NCBI RefSeq assembly: GCF_016458825.1
Contig: NZ_CP066744.1
Span: 1,051,868 to 1,115,867 of the forward strand
DNA length: 64,000 nt
Direction: 5' to 3'
DNA from: Miniphocaeibacter halophilus
Lineage (GTDB): Bacteria; Bacillota; Clostridia; Tissierellales; Peptoniphilaceae
Shown: one piece after another, positions 51,854 through 62,199 of the stretch
Layout: the number at the start of each line of letters is the position of its first letter
Position numbering within the stretch: position 1 is the stretch's first letter
The notes under the pieces: model-generated
Seen by the model: only the letters and a program-made list of their open reading frames with translations
The model's database searches: none
Told to the model about the DNA's origin: nothing
Position numbers and translations under genes: made by a program

Positions 51854-53284
51854 TTATTCCTTAGTTCTTCCTAAAATAATTTTAGAGTTGGAATTATTTT
51901 TCATTACTTCTTCTTGTGGAATATTAAGTTCCCTAGATATTATTTCTATTACTTTAGGAGAACAAAATCCACCTTGACATCTACCAGCACCAGCTCTAAC
52001 TCTTCTTTTTAGTCCATCTAAAGTTTTTCCACCTAATGGTGAATGAATGGCTGCTACTATTTCTCCTTCAGTTATCATTTCACATCTACAGATGATTTTT
52101 GAAAATGAACTATCCTTTTCTATTAAAGCCTTATGTTCTTCAGGTGTCATTCTGTTAGTTAAAGGCAATCCTTCACGGGTTTCTTTAAAATTATCTTTTT
52201 CCTGTAAATTTAATTTATCCCTTATAAGATTTGCCATCATAAGTCCAATAGCAGGACTACTTGTTAAACCTGGAGACTCTATACCTAGCGCATCGAAGAA
52301 ATATTCTGCATCTTCAACTTCTTCTACAACAAAATCATCTTCTTCATCATGAGCTCTTAAGCCGGAGAAAGATGTAATAACAGATCCGTAAGGAAATGAT
52401 TTTAAAGTCATTTTAGATTTTTCCATAATTTCATCTAAACCTTCTTTAGTAGTATCTACTCCTTCTTTGTCTTCAATGTCTTCTGCAGTTGGTCCTATTA
52501 GTAAATTACCATCTACTGTAGGTGTTACTACTATTCCCTTTCCGAATTTTGTAGGTAATTGGAAAACAGTTCTTTTTACAGTATCTCCAACTTGTTTGTC
52601 CATTAGGAAATATTGTCCCCTTCTAGGTGTTATTGAATGTTTTTTACTGGAAACCATATTGTGTAATTCATCAGCATATACTCCAGCAGCATTAACTACT
52701 GCCTTTGCTTCGTAATCACCATTATTAGTATGAACTATCCATCTGTCTTCTTTTTTTGTAAATCCTTCTACAGCTGTATTAAAGAAGAATTCAACTCCGT
52801 TTTCATATGCATTTTCAGCTAAAGCGAAATTTAATGTAAAGGTACATATTATTCCAGCACTTTCGCACAATAAAGCTGCTACAGCATCATCGGTAATATT
52901 AGGTTCTAATTTTCTTAACTCTTCTTGATTTATTATACTTAGTCCGGGAACTCCATTTTTTTCTCCTCTTTCCTTTAGTTCTTCTAATTTAGGAATATCT
53001 TTTTCATCAAAACAAAGAACTAAAGCTCCATTTCTTTCAAAAGGAATATTTAAATCTTTCGTTAATTTATCCATCATTTTATTACCTTGAACATTTAATT
53101 TTGCTTTTAATGTTCCAGGTTTTGCGTCAAATCCACCATGAGCTAAAGCTGTATTAGCCTTTGAAGTTCCTTCACAAATATCTTCTGTTTTTTCCAAAAC
53201 TGCAATTTTAGCATTATATTTTGATAATTCTCTTGCAATAGCAGAACCGGAAAATCCGCCTCCTATTATTAAAACATCATACAT
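51854..53284 (-). CDS. glpA: Anaerobic glycerol-3-phosphate dehydrogenase-like FAD protein (GlpA type) with C-terminal [2Fe-2S] domain
   Basis: This 476-residue DAO-family flavoprotein oxidises glycerol-3-phosphate to dihydroxyacetone phosphate. The FAD loop IIGGGFSGSAIAREL is at about 6-20. The C-terminal BFD-like domain has C399, C401, C436 and C441 (CRCEM and CQGGFC), the four-cysteine pattern of GlpA. It follows the glycerol facilitator by 41 bases and precedes two electron-transfer genes. Alternative names in this family (generic NAD(P)/FAD oxidoreductase) differ only in caution. Confidence 0.88.
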   Translation of the reverse strand: MYDVLIIGGGFSGSAIARELSKYNAKIAVLEKTEDICEGTSKANTALAHGGFDAKPGTLKAKLNVQGNKMMDKLTKDLNIPFERNGALVLCFDEKDIPKLEELKERGEKNGVPGLSIINQEELRKLEPNITDDAVAALLCESAGIICTFTLNFALAENAYENGVEFFFNTAVEGFTKKEDRWIVHTNNGDYEAKAVVNAAGVYADELHNMVSSKKHSITPRRGQYFLMDKQVGDTVKRTVFQLPTKFGKGIVVTPTVDGNLLIGPTAEDIEDKEGVDTTKEGLDEIMEKSKMTLKSFPYGSVITSFSGLRAHDEEDDFVVEEVEDAEYFFDALGIESPGLTSSPAIGLMMANLIRDKLNLQEKDNFKETREGLPLTNRMTPEEHKALIEKDSSFSKIICRCEMITEGEIVAAIHSPLGGKTLDGLKRRVRAGAGRCQGGFCSPKVIEIISRELNIPQEEVMKNNSNSKIILGRTKE

Positions 53285-53325
53285 TATTTTTTCTCCTTAA
53301 AACTGAAAATATACATTAATTTTTT

Positions 53326-54042
53326 TTAAAAAATAGCACCATATAGTAAAACTGCTATAATAGCACCTATTATTGGTCCGACTATTGGAATCCAAGCATA
53401 TCCAAAATCAGGATCTTTTTTTACATTAAAAGGTAGAACTGCATAAGCTAGTCTTGGTCCAAAATCCCTTGCAGGATTTATTGCATATCCAGTCAATCCA
53501 CCTAGTGACATACCTATTGATACTATTATTCCAAACACCAAGAGTTTATCTACTCCTGGAGCTATATTGCTCACTTGTCCAATTCCTTTAATAGCGAATA
53601 CCAATACAAAGGTACCAACTATTTCACTTAATAAGTTGTATATTGGATTTCTAATTGATGGTGCAGTACAAAAACAACCTCTAATTGTTGCATTGTCATT
53701 TGTTAAATCAAAATGAGGTTTATATAGTAAATAGACTAAACAAGCACCTAGGAAAGCACCTACTAGTTGACCGATTATATAGTAAGGAATAGTCGATACA
53801 GCAATACTTCCATCTATTGCTAGTCCTATGGTTAAAGCAGGATTAAAATGAGCACCTGTTGCTTCACCAAATATAAAGGCAGGTATTAAAACTGCAAAAC
53901 CCCATGCTATTGTAATTTGAATTGGTCCAGCACTGTTCATGCCGGTTTTTTTCAAATTATTATTTGCAACAACACCATCACCTAATAGAACCAATAGAAA
54001 AGTTCCAATTAATTCACCTATTAAAATTGTAGTATTATTCAT
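53326..54042 (-). CDS. glpF: Glycerol uptake facilitator (aquaglyceroporin)
   Basis: The 238-residue MIP-family channel has both NPA boxes, HFNPAL (N67) and INPARD (N189), with the aspartate after NPAR typical of glycerol-conducting members. Six hydrophobic helices are visible. It is 9 bases after glpK in the glp operon. The length is slightly short of E. coli GlpF but normal for Firmicutes. Confidence 0.94.
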   Translation of the reverse strand: MNNTTILIGELIGTFLLVLLGDGVVANNNLKKTGMNSAGPIQITIAWGFAVLIPAFIFGEATGAHFNPALTIGLAIDGSIAVSTIPYYIIGQLVGAFLGACLVYLLYKPHFDLTNDNATIRGCFCTAPSIRNPIYNLLSEIVGTFVLVFAIKGIGQVSNIAPGVDKLLVFGIIVSIGMSLGGLTGYAINPARDFGPRLAYAVLPFNVKKDPDFGYAWIPIVGPIIGAIIAVLLYGAIF

Positions 54043-54051
54043 ATTAAACTC

Positions 54052-56125
<2,074 letters not shown>

Positions 56126-56168
56126 AGCATTTCCTTTCGCTCTTAAGCTTAGTTTGATAAAAAAGACA

Positions 56169-56210
56169 CAAAAAAAGAGCAAAGTGGTAGTGCTTACCAA
56201 CCTTTACTCT
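56169..56210 (-). promoter_or_regulatory. Leader terminator of the glp operon, target of GlpP antitermination
   Basis: On the minus strand AGAGTAAAGGTTGGT pairs with ACCACTTTGCTCT (two-base bulge), followed by seven T. It lies about 25 bases after the predicted transcription start and 44 bases before glpP. This is the arrangement seen in GlpP-controlled glpFK and glpD leaders. Confidence 0.85.
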
Positions 56211-56232
56211 CATCTCTCGGTTATATGATTGT

Positions 56233-56261
56233 ATTATACCATGAAAAACAATGTGAATCAA
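56233..56261 (-). promoter_or_regulatory. Promoter of the glp operon (extended -10)
   Basis: TTGATT (56261-56256), 17-base spacer, TATAAT (56238-56233) preceded by TGG (extended -10). Upstream, AAATACGA occurs at 56279-56286 and 56289-56296, one helical turn apart, with AAATACACGA following; these may bind an activator. Confidence 0.85.
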
Positions 56262-56369
56262 TATTTATAATGTTTATAAAATACGATGAAATACGACATA
56301 AATACACGAAATTAATATATTAATTTCATATATTTAAACTATTTTTCATGCTAATATATACCTATGTTT

Positions 56370-57452
56370 TTATTTTTCACCAGCCATAATTGTTTCTACT
56401 TCTTCTTCAGAAAGTTTATACCCATATATTTCATCATAGAATTTTTTTGTTTCATCTTCTATTGAAAGATCTTCAAATATATCCGGATACATGATTTTTC
56501 CTAAAAATAATGGCATTAATGCTCCCTCAGCAGATCTAACAGACCAAGGGTAAGTACCTGAAGGTTCAACAAAAACCTGTTCATTTTTCACTGCTTCTAC
56601 ACTTGCAAGTGCCGGATCATTTTTTATTGTTTCTCCGGATTCAGCACCCATGGTAAATATAACGTCAGGATTCCATTCTAGAATTTGTTCAGCATTTACT
56701 GTCATTTCTCCGGAAACTCCTTCATAACTATCGGAAACAAATATTCCTCCAGCAGCTTTTGCATATTCTGCTGAAATGTCTTTACCATTAACTGTTGTGT
56801 AATTTCCACCACTAGTTCTTAAATTTAACACTTTAATTTTTTCTTCTTCTTTAAGATCCTTTGTTTTTTCTTTTACAAAGGAAATATTATTATCATAGTA
56901 TTCATTGAATTCTTTTGCTTTTTCAGGAGCATCATCTCCCAGTATATCTCCTATTAAAGTTACAATATTCTTCATTTCTTCTACATTTGAGAAAGCATTC
57001 ACTTTAAGTGTAACAATATTTGCAGCTTCAAGTTGTTGCATTTGTTCTTCTGTATAATTTGGGCCATAGGTTATTTGTGCTCCTGAGGCAATAATATCTT
57101 CAATATTTGAAGTGTCATAGCCATCCGGATTTGTTTTTGGCCAAACTGTTTTAAACAAATCGCTTAAATTAGGAATTGTAGCAACTAATTTTTCACTTCC
57201 GCCTAACATGGCTGTTATATGAGCAAATGCACCAATAGTAGGAGCTACTCCTGTTATTTCTTCTGGAATTTCATATTCTGTTCCATCTACATTGGTAATT
57301 TTTCTAGTCTCTATTGTTACTTCTTGTTTTTGACTAACATCAGTAGAATTAGTTTCTTTTTCTGCTGGACTACTACAACTTGTTAGAATTAAAACTAAAG
57401 ATAAAAATATACCTAACACTTTAAACTTTAAAAAATTTTTTTTATTATTCAC
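56370..57452 (-). CDS. ABC transporter substrate-binding lipoprotein, probably for molybdate or tungstate
   Basis: The 360-residue protein has a lipoprotein signal (LSLVLILTSC; lipidated C26) and a class III periplasmic-binding fold (PF01497): TIGAFAHITAMLGGSEKLVA near the start, NIEDIIASGAQITYGPN, and EWNPDVIFTMGAE. The start is a GTG behind AAAGGGG. It forms an operon with an ATPase, a FecCD permease and a MoeA-like gene. The PF01497 fold is shared by iron-siderophore, heme, B12 and MolA-type molybdate receptors; adjacency to moeA favours molybdate or tungstate. Confidence 0.83.
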   Translation of the reverse strand: MNNKKNFLKFKVLGIFLSLVLILTSCSSPAEKETNSTDVSQKQEVTIETRKITNVDGTEYEIPEEITGVAPTIGAFAHITAMLGGSEKLVATIPNLSDLFKTVWPKTNPDGYDTSNIEDIIASGAQITYGPNYTEEQMQQLEAANIVTLKVNAFSNVEEMKNIVTLIGDILGDDAPEKAKEFNEYYDNNISFVKEKTKDLKEEEKIKVLNLRTSGGNYTTVNGKDISAEYAKAAGGIFVSDSYEGVSGEMTVNAEQILEWNPDVIFTMGAESGETIKNDPALASVEAVKNEQVFVEPSGTYPWSVRSAEGALMPLFLGKIMYPDIFEDLSIEDETKKFYDEIYGYKLSEEEVETIMAGEK

Positions 57453-57465
57453 TTTTAACCCCTTT

Positions 57466-58260
57466 CTAAATAGTATTGATTATTGGATAACAATATTTAA
57501 TTCTTTCTTCTTTTACAAAATTTTCCAATAATTTTATTTCGACGCCATAAGCCTTTGACAATTTGTTTTCCGTAATCACCTCCTCTGTTGTACCAAATAA
57601 ATAATTACCATGTCCGTAGAGAAGTACAACCTTTCCACTAAGGAGTATAGCGTGATCAGGTGTATGAGTTGTCATTACTATTCCAATATCATTTTTTGAC
57701 AATTTTAAAAGTTGTTCTAATACTTTAACTTGATTTCCAAAATCTAAGCTGGAAGTAGGTTCATCTAGCATAATAAATTTTGGCTCCTGTACTAGAGCTC
57801 TGGCAATCATAACCATTTGTCTTTCCCCACCAGATAATTCTGTAAATATTTTTTCAGCTAAAGATGAAATTTGCAGTTCTTCTAATGCATTATATGCTTT
57901 TTCAATATCTATTTTAGTTGGATTTCCAAAAGCACCTAAATGTGCAGTACGTCCCATTAAAACCACATCTATGACTTGAAAGGCAAAAGGGGTATTATGT
58001 ATTTGAGGAACATAAGCTATGAATTTTGCTAATTCTTGTTTTGAAATATTCTTTATATTTTTATTATCATATTTAATTTCCCCATTTATAGTTGGTAGGA
58101 TTCCAAGTAAAGATTTAAATAAAGTAGTTTTACCGGCTCCGTTAGGTCCAAGTAAGGAAAGAATTTCTCCGGAATTTATTTCAAGATTAAAGTTTTTCAT
58201 TATAGCTTTATTGTTATAGCCATAAGCTAAATTTTCTACATTTATTTTAATTAAGACCAC
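57466..58260 (-). CDS. ABC transporter ATP-binding protein (FecE/MolC type)
   Basis: The 264-residue ATPase has Walker A GPNGAGKT (38-45), signature LSGGE (142-146), Walker B IMLDE (163-167) and the switch histidine in TTHTPDH. It powers the adjacent FecCD-type permease. It begins with a GTG that overlaps the permease gene by 10 bases, so translation is probably coupled. Substrate is inferred from the operon (molybdate or tungstate). Confidence 0.9.
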   Translation of the reverse strand: MVLIKINVENLAYGYNNKAIMKNFNLEINSGEILSLLGPNGAGKTTLFKSLLGILPTINGEIKYDNKNIKNISKQELAKFIAYVPQIHNTPFAFQVIDVVLMGRTAHLGAFGNPTKIDIEKAYNALEELQISSLAEKIFTELSGGERQMVMIARALVQEPKFIMLDEPTSSLDFGNQVKVLEQLLKLSKNDIGIVMTTHTPDHAILLSGKVVLLYGHGNYLFGTTEEVITENKLSKAYGVEIKLLENFVKEERIKYCYPIINTI

Positions 58261-59303
58261 GCCTTTCTTCCTTTAAATAACATATAAATAAATACAGGAG
58301 CACCAATAATTGATGTAAGTATACCTAGAGGAATTTCACCTGCTGTTAAATTTCTTGCTACAGTATCCACTAGAAGCATAAATAATCCGCCTGCTAACAT
58401 AGAGCAAGGTAATAATTTTAAATAATTAGGACCAACTAAAAATCTGGAAATATGTGGCACTACTAAACCTACCCAGCCAATAACTCCACAGGTTGCAACT
58501 GAAGAAGCCGTTAATAAAGTTGAGCAGGTAATAATTATTATTCTTAATTTTTTTGTATCTATTCCCATAGTTTGAGCTTCTTCCTCTCCAAAAGCCATAA
58601 CATTTATTTTCCATCGTAAAAAATACAAGGGTATTGCACCAATTAGAAACATTATGAGTAGGACAATTACATTTTTCCACGCTCCTGTTTTTGCTAAACT
58701 TCCCATAAGCCAGAAAGTTATCTCCGGTAATTTTGTTTCTGTATCTGCAATATATTTAATTAAGGATGTAACAGCTGTACAAAGAGAGGAAATAACAGTT
58801 CCGGATAAAACCAAGGTAAGTAGATTATTACTTCCGGTTTGTGAAACTGCAGAGCTAATTAACATAACTAGTAAAACAGCTATTAATCCGGAAACAAATG
58901 CTAAAATTTGAACCTCTATACTATTTAGCGATAGGAGTAGTCCAATACAGGCACCGACAGATGCACCGGCTGCCACTCCTAGTAAATCAGGGGAAACCAT
59001 AGGGTTTTTAAACATTCCCTGATAAGCAGCGCCGGCTACCGATAAGGACGCACCTACTATTATTGCCATAATTATTCTTGGAATTCTAATTATGAATATT
59101 ACAGAAGCTTCCTTAGAATCTATGGCTAAATTGCCAAATACTACATCCTTAATAGTTGTATATACCGTTTTAAAAGGAATACCGTATCTTCCAAGGGTAA
59201 TGGAAAAAAGCGCCAATATTATAAGCATAACTAGTAAAAATATTAAAATAATATTATCCTTATTAATTTTTTTTCTTAAATTGTTGGTTTTATTTCTATT
59301 CAT
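58251..59303 (-). CDS. FecCD-family ABC transporter permease (MolB-like)
   Basis: The 350-residue membrane protein has about ten helices and FecCD hallmarks: FIIRIPRIIMAIIVGASLSV, AGAAYQGMFKNPMVSPDLLG, GVAAGASVGA, and GVIGWVGLVVPHISRFLVG. BtuC/FecCD permeases import vitamin B12, siderophores, heme or, in MolB, molybdate. The gene starts behind AAAGGATG, 10 bases after the MoeA-like gene. Confidence 0.9.
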   Translation of the reverse strand: MNRNKTNNLRKKINKDNIILIFLLVMLIILALFSITLGRYGIPFKTVYTTIKDVVFGNLAIDSKEASVIFIIRIPRIIMAIIVGASLSVAGAAYQGMFKNPMVSPDLLGVAAGASVGACIGLLLSLNSIEVQILAFVSGLIAVLLVMLISSAVSQTGSNNLLTLVLSGTVISSLCTAVTSLIKYIADTETKLPEITFWLMGSLAKTGAWKNVIVLLIMFLIGAIPLYFLRWKINVMAFGEEEAQTMGIDTKKLRIIIITCSTLLTASSVATCGVIGWVGLVVPHISRFLVGPNYLKLLPCSMLAGGLFMLLVDTVARNLTAGEIPLGILTSIIGAPVFIYMLFKGRKAWS

Positions 59304-59313
59304 CTTTCATCCT

Positions 59314-60489
59314 TTAAATCCATTCAAATTTTATTGAATCTCCTTTTCTTAAATTAGAGCCGGCAGGAACCCTGGTTATAGCATTACAAAGATGCATTTT
59401 TTCTGCATGGCGTTCTTTATTAGAAAAAGGCCTTACAACTAACTTATTTTGTAGAATATCAATCCTTAAAAGAAGATAAAGGTCTATTTTTTCGGGAGTT
59501 TTTAAGTCTGTAGCAAGCTCTCCGTAAGCAATATTCTTTAAGGGATTATTTACCTTTAAATAGTAATTAATCAAATTTTTTACACACCAATGCATAGCTG
59601 CAAAAGTAGCTATAGGTGGACCCGGTAGGTTAATAACCGGTTTATTATCAATAATACCTATTCCTATTGGAAAACCGGGAGCAACCTTGACTCTATGTTG
59701 AAAGAAACTGCTTTTATCCTCTATAATTTTAGTGTTAAAGTCCTCGCTACCTTTTGAGGACCCTCCATTTATAAGTACAATATCGGAAAAAAATAAAGCC
59801 TCATCTAATATTGAGTTTAAATTCGCCCTTATGTCCTTACAAATAGGATATGTAATTAGCCTAGCACCCCATTGTTCTATTAAATTTCTTACCATAATAC
59901 CATTACTTTCAATATTTTCCCCCCTACTTGGAGAAATACTTGGATAAATTAGTTCATTTCCCGTTGGTATGTAGGTAACTATAGGTTTTTCATAAACCGG
60001 AAGTGCATTATAACCACCACTAGCCATTAAATTTAAATGAAAAAAATTTAAGAGAGTATCTTTTTTTATTAATAATTCCTGACTTTTCAAATGACTTCCA
60101 CTTTTGTTTACACCACTGTATTTATTTAAAATAAAATCCGGAGATAATTTTATGTTTCCATCTTTTAGAAAAGTAATATTTTCAATAGGAATAACTGTAT
60201 CAAATTTTGGGTTAAAGTCATCTCCTGTATCTGCTAAACAATAATCTATATCCTTTTCCCATATTTTTCTTTCTGGATAATTTTCTTGAAAATCTGAAAA
60301 GTTGACAGCAACACCATCTAATTTTGAACTCCTTACTACCGGCAAGGTGTTTTTACTTAGCATATCTTCAGCTAAAACGCGGTTAGCAGCTTGATTTAAT
60401 GGAATATACTCCACTTTTCTTTGTAATTTCAACCTACTATACAAAGAAGATAAAACTTCATCTATTTTAGGTAGATTTTCTAAATTCAT
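59314..60489 (-). CDS. MoeA-like molybdopterin biosynthesis protein
   Basis: MoeA inserts molybdate (or tungstate) into molybdopterin. The 391-residue protein has the central MoCF domain with PTGNEL near residue 180, NGGSSKGSEDF near 245 and LPGPP for the LPGNP motif, then the C-terminal beta domain. PTGNEL and LPGPP are slightly divergent from PTGDEL and LPGNP, so it could be a relative with a changed role. It is the first gene of the operon with the ABC importer, linking metal uptake to cofactor insertion. Confidence 0.82.
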   Translation of the reverse strand: MNLENLPKIDEVLSSLYSRLKLQRKVEYIPLNQAANRVLAEDMLSKNTLPVVRSSKLDGVAVNFSDFQENYPERKIWEKDIDYCLADTGDDFNPKFDTVIPIENITFLKDGNIKLSPDFILNKYSGVNKSGSHLKSQELLIKKDTLLNFFHLNLMASGGYNALPVYEKPIVTYIPTGNELIYPSISPSRGENIESNGIMVRNLIEQWGARLITYPICKDIRANLNSILDEALFFSDIVLINGGSSKGSEDFNTKIIEDKSSFFQHRVKVAPGFPIGIGIIDNKPVINLPGPPIATFAAMHWCVKNLINYYLKVNNPLKNIAYGELATDLKTPEKIDLYLLLRIDILQNKLVVRPFSNKERHAEKMHLCNAITRVPAGSNLRKGDSIKFEWI

Positions 60490-60707
60490 AATATTTTTGC
60501 TCCTTAAATAATAATTGACTTAGACATTGGCAAACAAATAACATATAAAAAACGTTTTACTACTAGGTAAATAAAGTTATAATAAAATAAAGATACTCTT
60601 AAACGCATATTAATTGTTATTAAAATTAAACAATCTTTTAAGACGATATACTTATCTTAATACAACGAATTGGATAAATCAAACTACTTTATTAAATTAT
60701 ATATATA

Positions 60708-61406
60708 TTAATTATAATTATTTCCTATTTCCTTTTTTATTTTCCAATCTGGCATAAGTTTTTCAAGTAGCTTATAAAAATTCTTTCCATGGTTTTGATG
60801 GACTAAATGAACTAATTCATGAACCATAACATAATCTATAAAATTCAAAGGAGTTCTTATTAAATATTTATTTAAAGTAATTATTCCTGAAGGCATCCTA
60901 CAATTTCCCCAAGAAGCAGTCATTTTCCTGTATTTTAATTTAGGTTTTACCTTGGTATAGGCTGTAATTAAGGGATAGTTTCTTTTAAGGGAGTCTTTAA
61001 AAACATAATCCATTTCATTTAAGAACCAATTATCTAAAATTCTTTTCATGGTATTTGTATCCTTACTATCTTCTATATATAGGTTTAAATCATTATTTAA
61101 AATAACCTTATTTTCATTTGCTTTAATTACATTAAGACAATATTTTTCACCTAAATATAAAAACTCCTCTCCTGAGATATATTTATATTCTTTATTTTGT
61201 AAAAAAATATTTTCTTTTTTATTAAGGGCCTTTATAAGCCAATCCCATTTGGAGAAAAGTATATCTTCAATATACTTTTCAGAAACAGAATTATTTGCGG
61301 AAATATTTACTATATTATTTTTTATTCTAATATTGATGTTCTTTACATTTTTTCTTTGTAATTTATAATGAATTTTTTCGTTATTGTATTCTAGTGTTTT
61401 TATCAT
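60708..61406 (-). CDS. YgjP/M48-like zinc metallopeptidase domain protein
   Basis: The 232-residue protein has the DUF45/YgjP layout: a beta-rich N-terminus, KMTASWGNCRMPSGIITLN, LNKYLIRTPLNFIDYVMVHE in pieces, and the zinc motif H196-E197-LV-H200 with H206 nearby (HQNHGKNFY). Such SprT-like proteins are often linked to restriction or DNA-repair loci; none is next to it here. The ATG has only a weak ribosome site. Proteolytic activity is presumed, not shown. Confidence 0.86.
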   Translation of the reverse strand: MIKTLEYNNEKIHYKLQRKNVKNINIRIKNNIVNISANNSVSEKYIEDILFSKWDWLIKALNKKENIFLQNKEYKYISGEEFLYLGEKYCLNVIKANENKVILNNDLNLYIEDSKDTNTMKRILDNWFLNEMDYVFKDSLKRNYPLITAYTKVKPKLKYRKMTASWGNCRMPSGIITLNKYLIRTPLNFIDYVMVHELVHLVHQNHGKNFYKLLEKLMPDWKIKKEIGNNYN

Positions 61407-61586
61407 AAAATCTTCTACCTACTTTTAAAAATATAATCATATTATACACATATAATATGGAAAAAAGGAAATTTTGTATAACCATAATCTTTCTTTGTAA
61501 TATATATTGAAGAAATGTTTTCTAAGTGTATAACATTACTAGCTATATGCTTTTGCGTTATAGGGACTTTAATATAGGCGTATATA

Positions 61587-61615
61587 TTGATATAAGGTAT
61601 TTTTTATGAGATAAT
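61587..61615 (+). promoter_or_regulatory. Candidate promoter of the hydrogenase-type operon
   Basis: TTGATA (61587-61592) and GATAAT (61610-61615) are 17 bases apart, about 80 bases before the first start codon. Confidence 0.5.
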
Positions 61616-61695
61616 TATAGAGATTAATTCAAGTTAATTCATAGTGAATATAAATTGAAAACATTTTTAAAAAATGAGTTTTAGGAGGGGTGTTT

Positions 61696-62199
61696 ATGTC
61701 TTTTACTTTTGATTACGAAGCTAATGCAGATAGATTAGAAGAGTTTGAAAGTTTTATTGACAAGGAAAAAACAAAAAAAGGTTCCCTTATGGCAATTTTA
61801 CACAAGGGACAAAAATTATTCGGCTATTTACCAATAGAAATACAGGAAATTATATCAAAGAAAACTAAAATTCCAATTGCTGAAATATATGGAGTTGTTA
61901 CTTTTTATTCCCAGTTTTCCCTAGTTCCAAAGGGAAAGCATGAAATAGGTGTATGTTTAGGAACAGCTTGTTATGTTAGGGGAGCTCAAGATGTATTAGA
62001 TGAGGTTAAAGATCAATTAGGAATTGATGTTGGAGGTACTACATCGGATTTAAACTTTTCAATACAAGCAACTCGTTGTATAGGTGCTTGTGGACTTGCT
62101 CCAGTAATGACTATTTCCGGTGATGTTTATGGTAAGTTAAAAACAGAGGATATAAAGGAAATATTGGATTCTTATAGAAACGAAGAGGTGAAAAAATAA
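61696..62199 (+). CDS. NuoE-like [2Fe-2S] subunit of a NADH-linked hydrogenase-type complex (HndA/HydC)
   Basis: The 167-residue protein is a thioredoxin-like [2Fe-2S] ferredoxin with the four cysteines C87, C92, C128 and C132 (GVCLGTACYVRG and TRCIGACGLAP), preceded by the helical NuoE N-domain (LMAILHKGQKLFGYLP). The ATG at 61696 follows AGGAGGGG; the GTG at 61690 lies in that site. Its stop overlaps the start of the NuoF-like gene by one base. With that gene it forms the front of a HydABC/HndABCD-type complex. Confidence 0.92.
   Translation: MSFTFDYEANADRLEEFESFIDKEKTKKGSLMAILHKGQKLFGYLPIEIQEIISKKTKIPIAEIYGVVTFYSQFSLVPKGKHEIGVCLGTACYVRGAQDVLDEVKDQLGIDVGGTTSDLNFSIQATRCIGACGLAPVMTISGDVYGKLKTEDIKEILDSYRNEEVKK

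Noticed and set aside
56279-56309. CcpA cre site upstream of the glp promoter
   Set aside because: The TGAAATACG... stretch does not fit the cre consensus TGWAANCGNTNWCA at the central positions.
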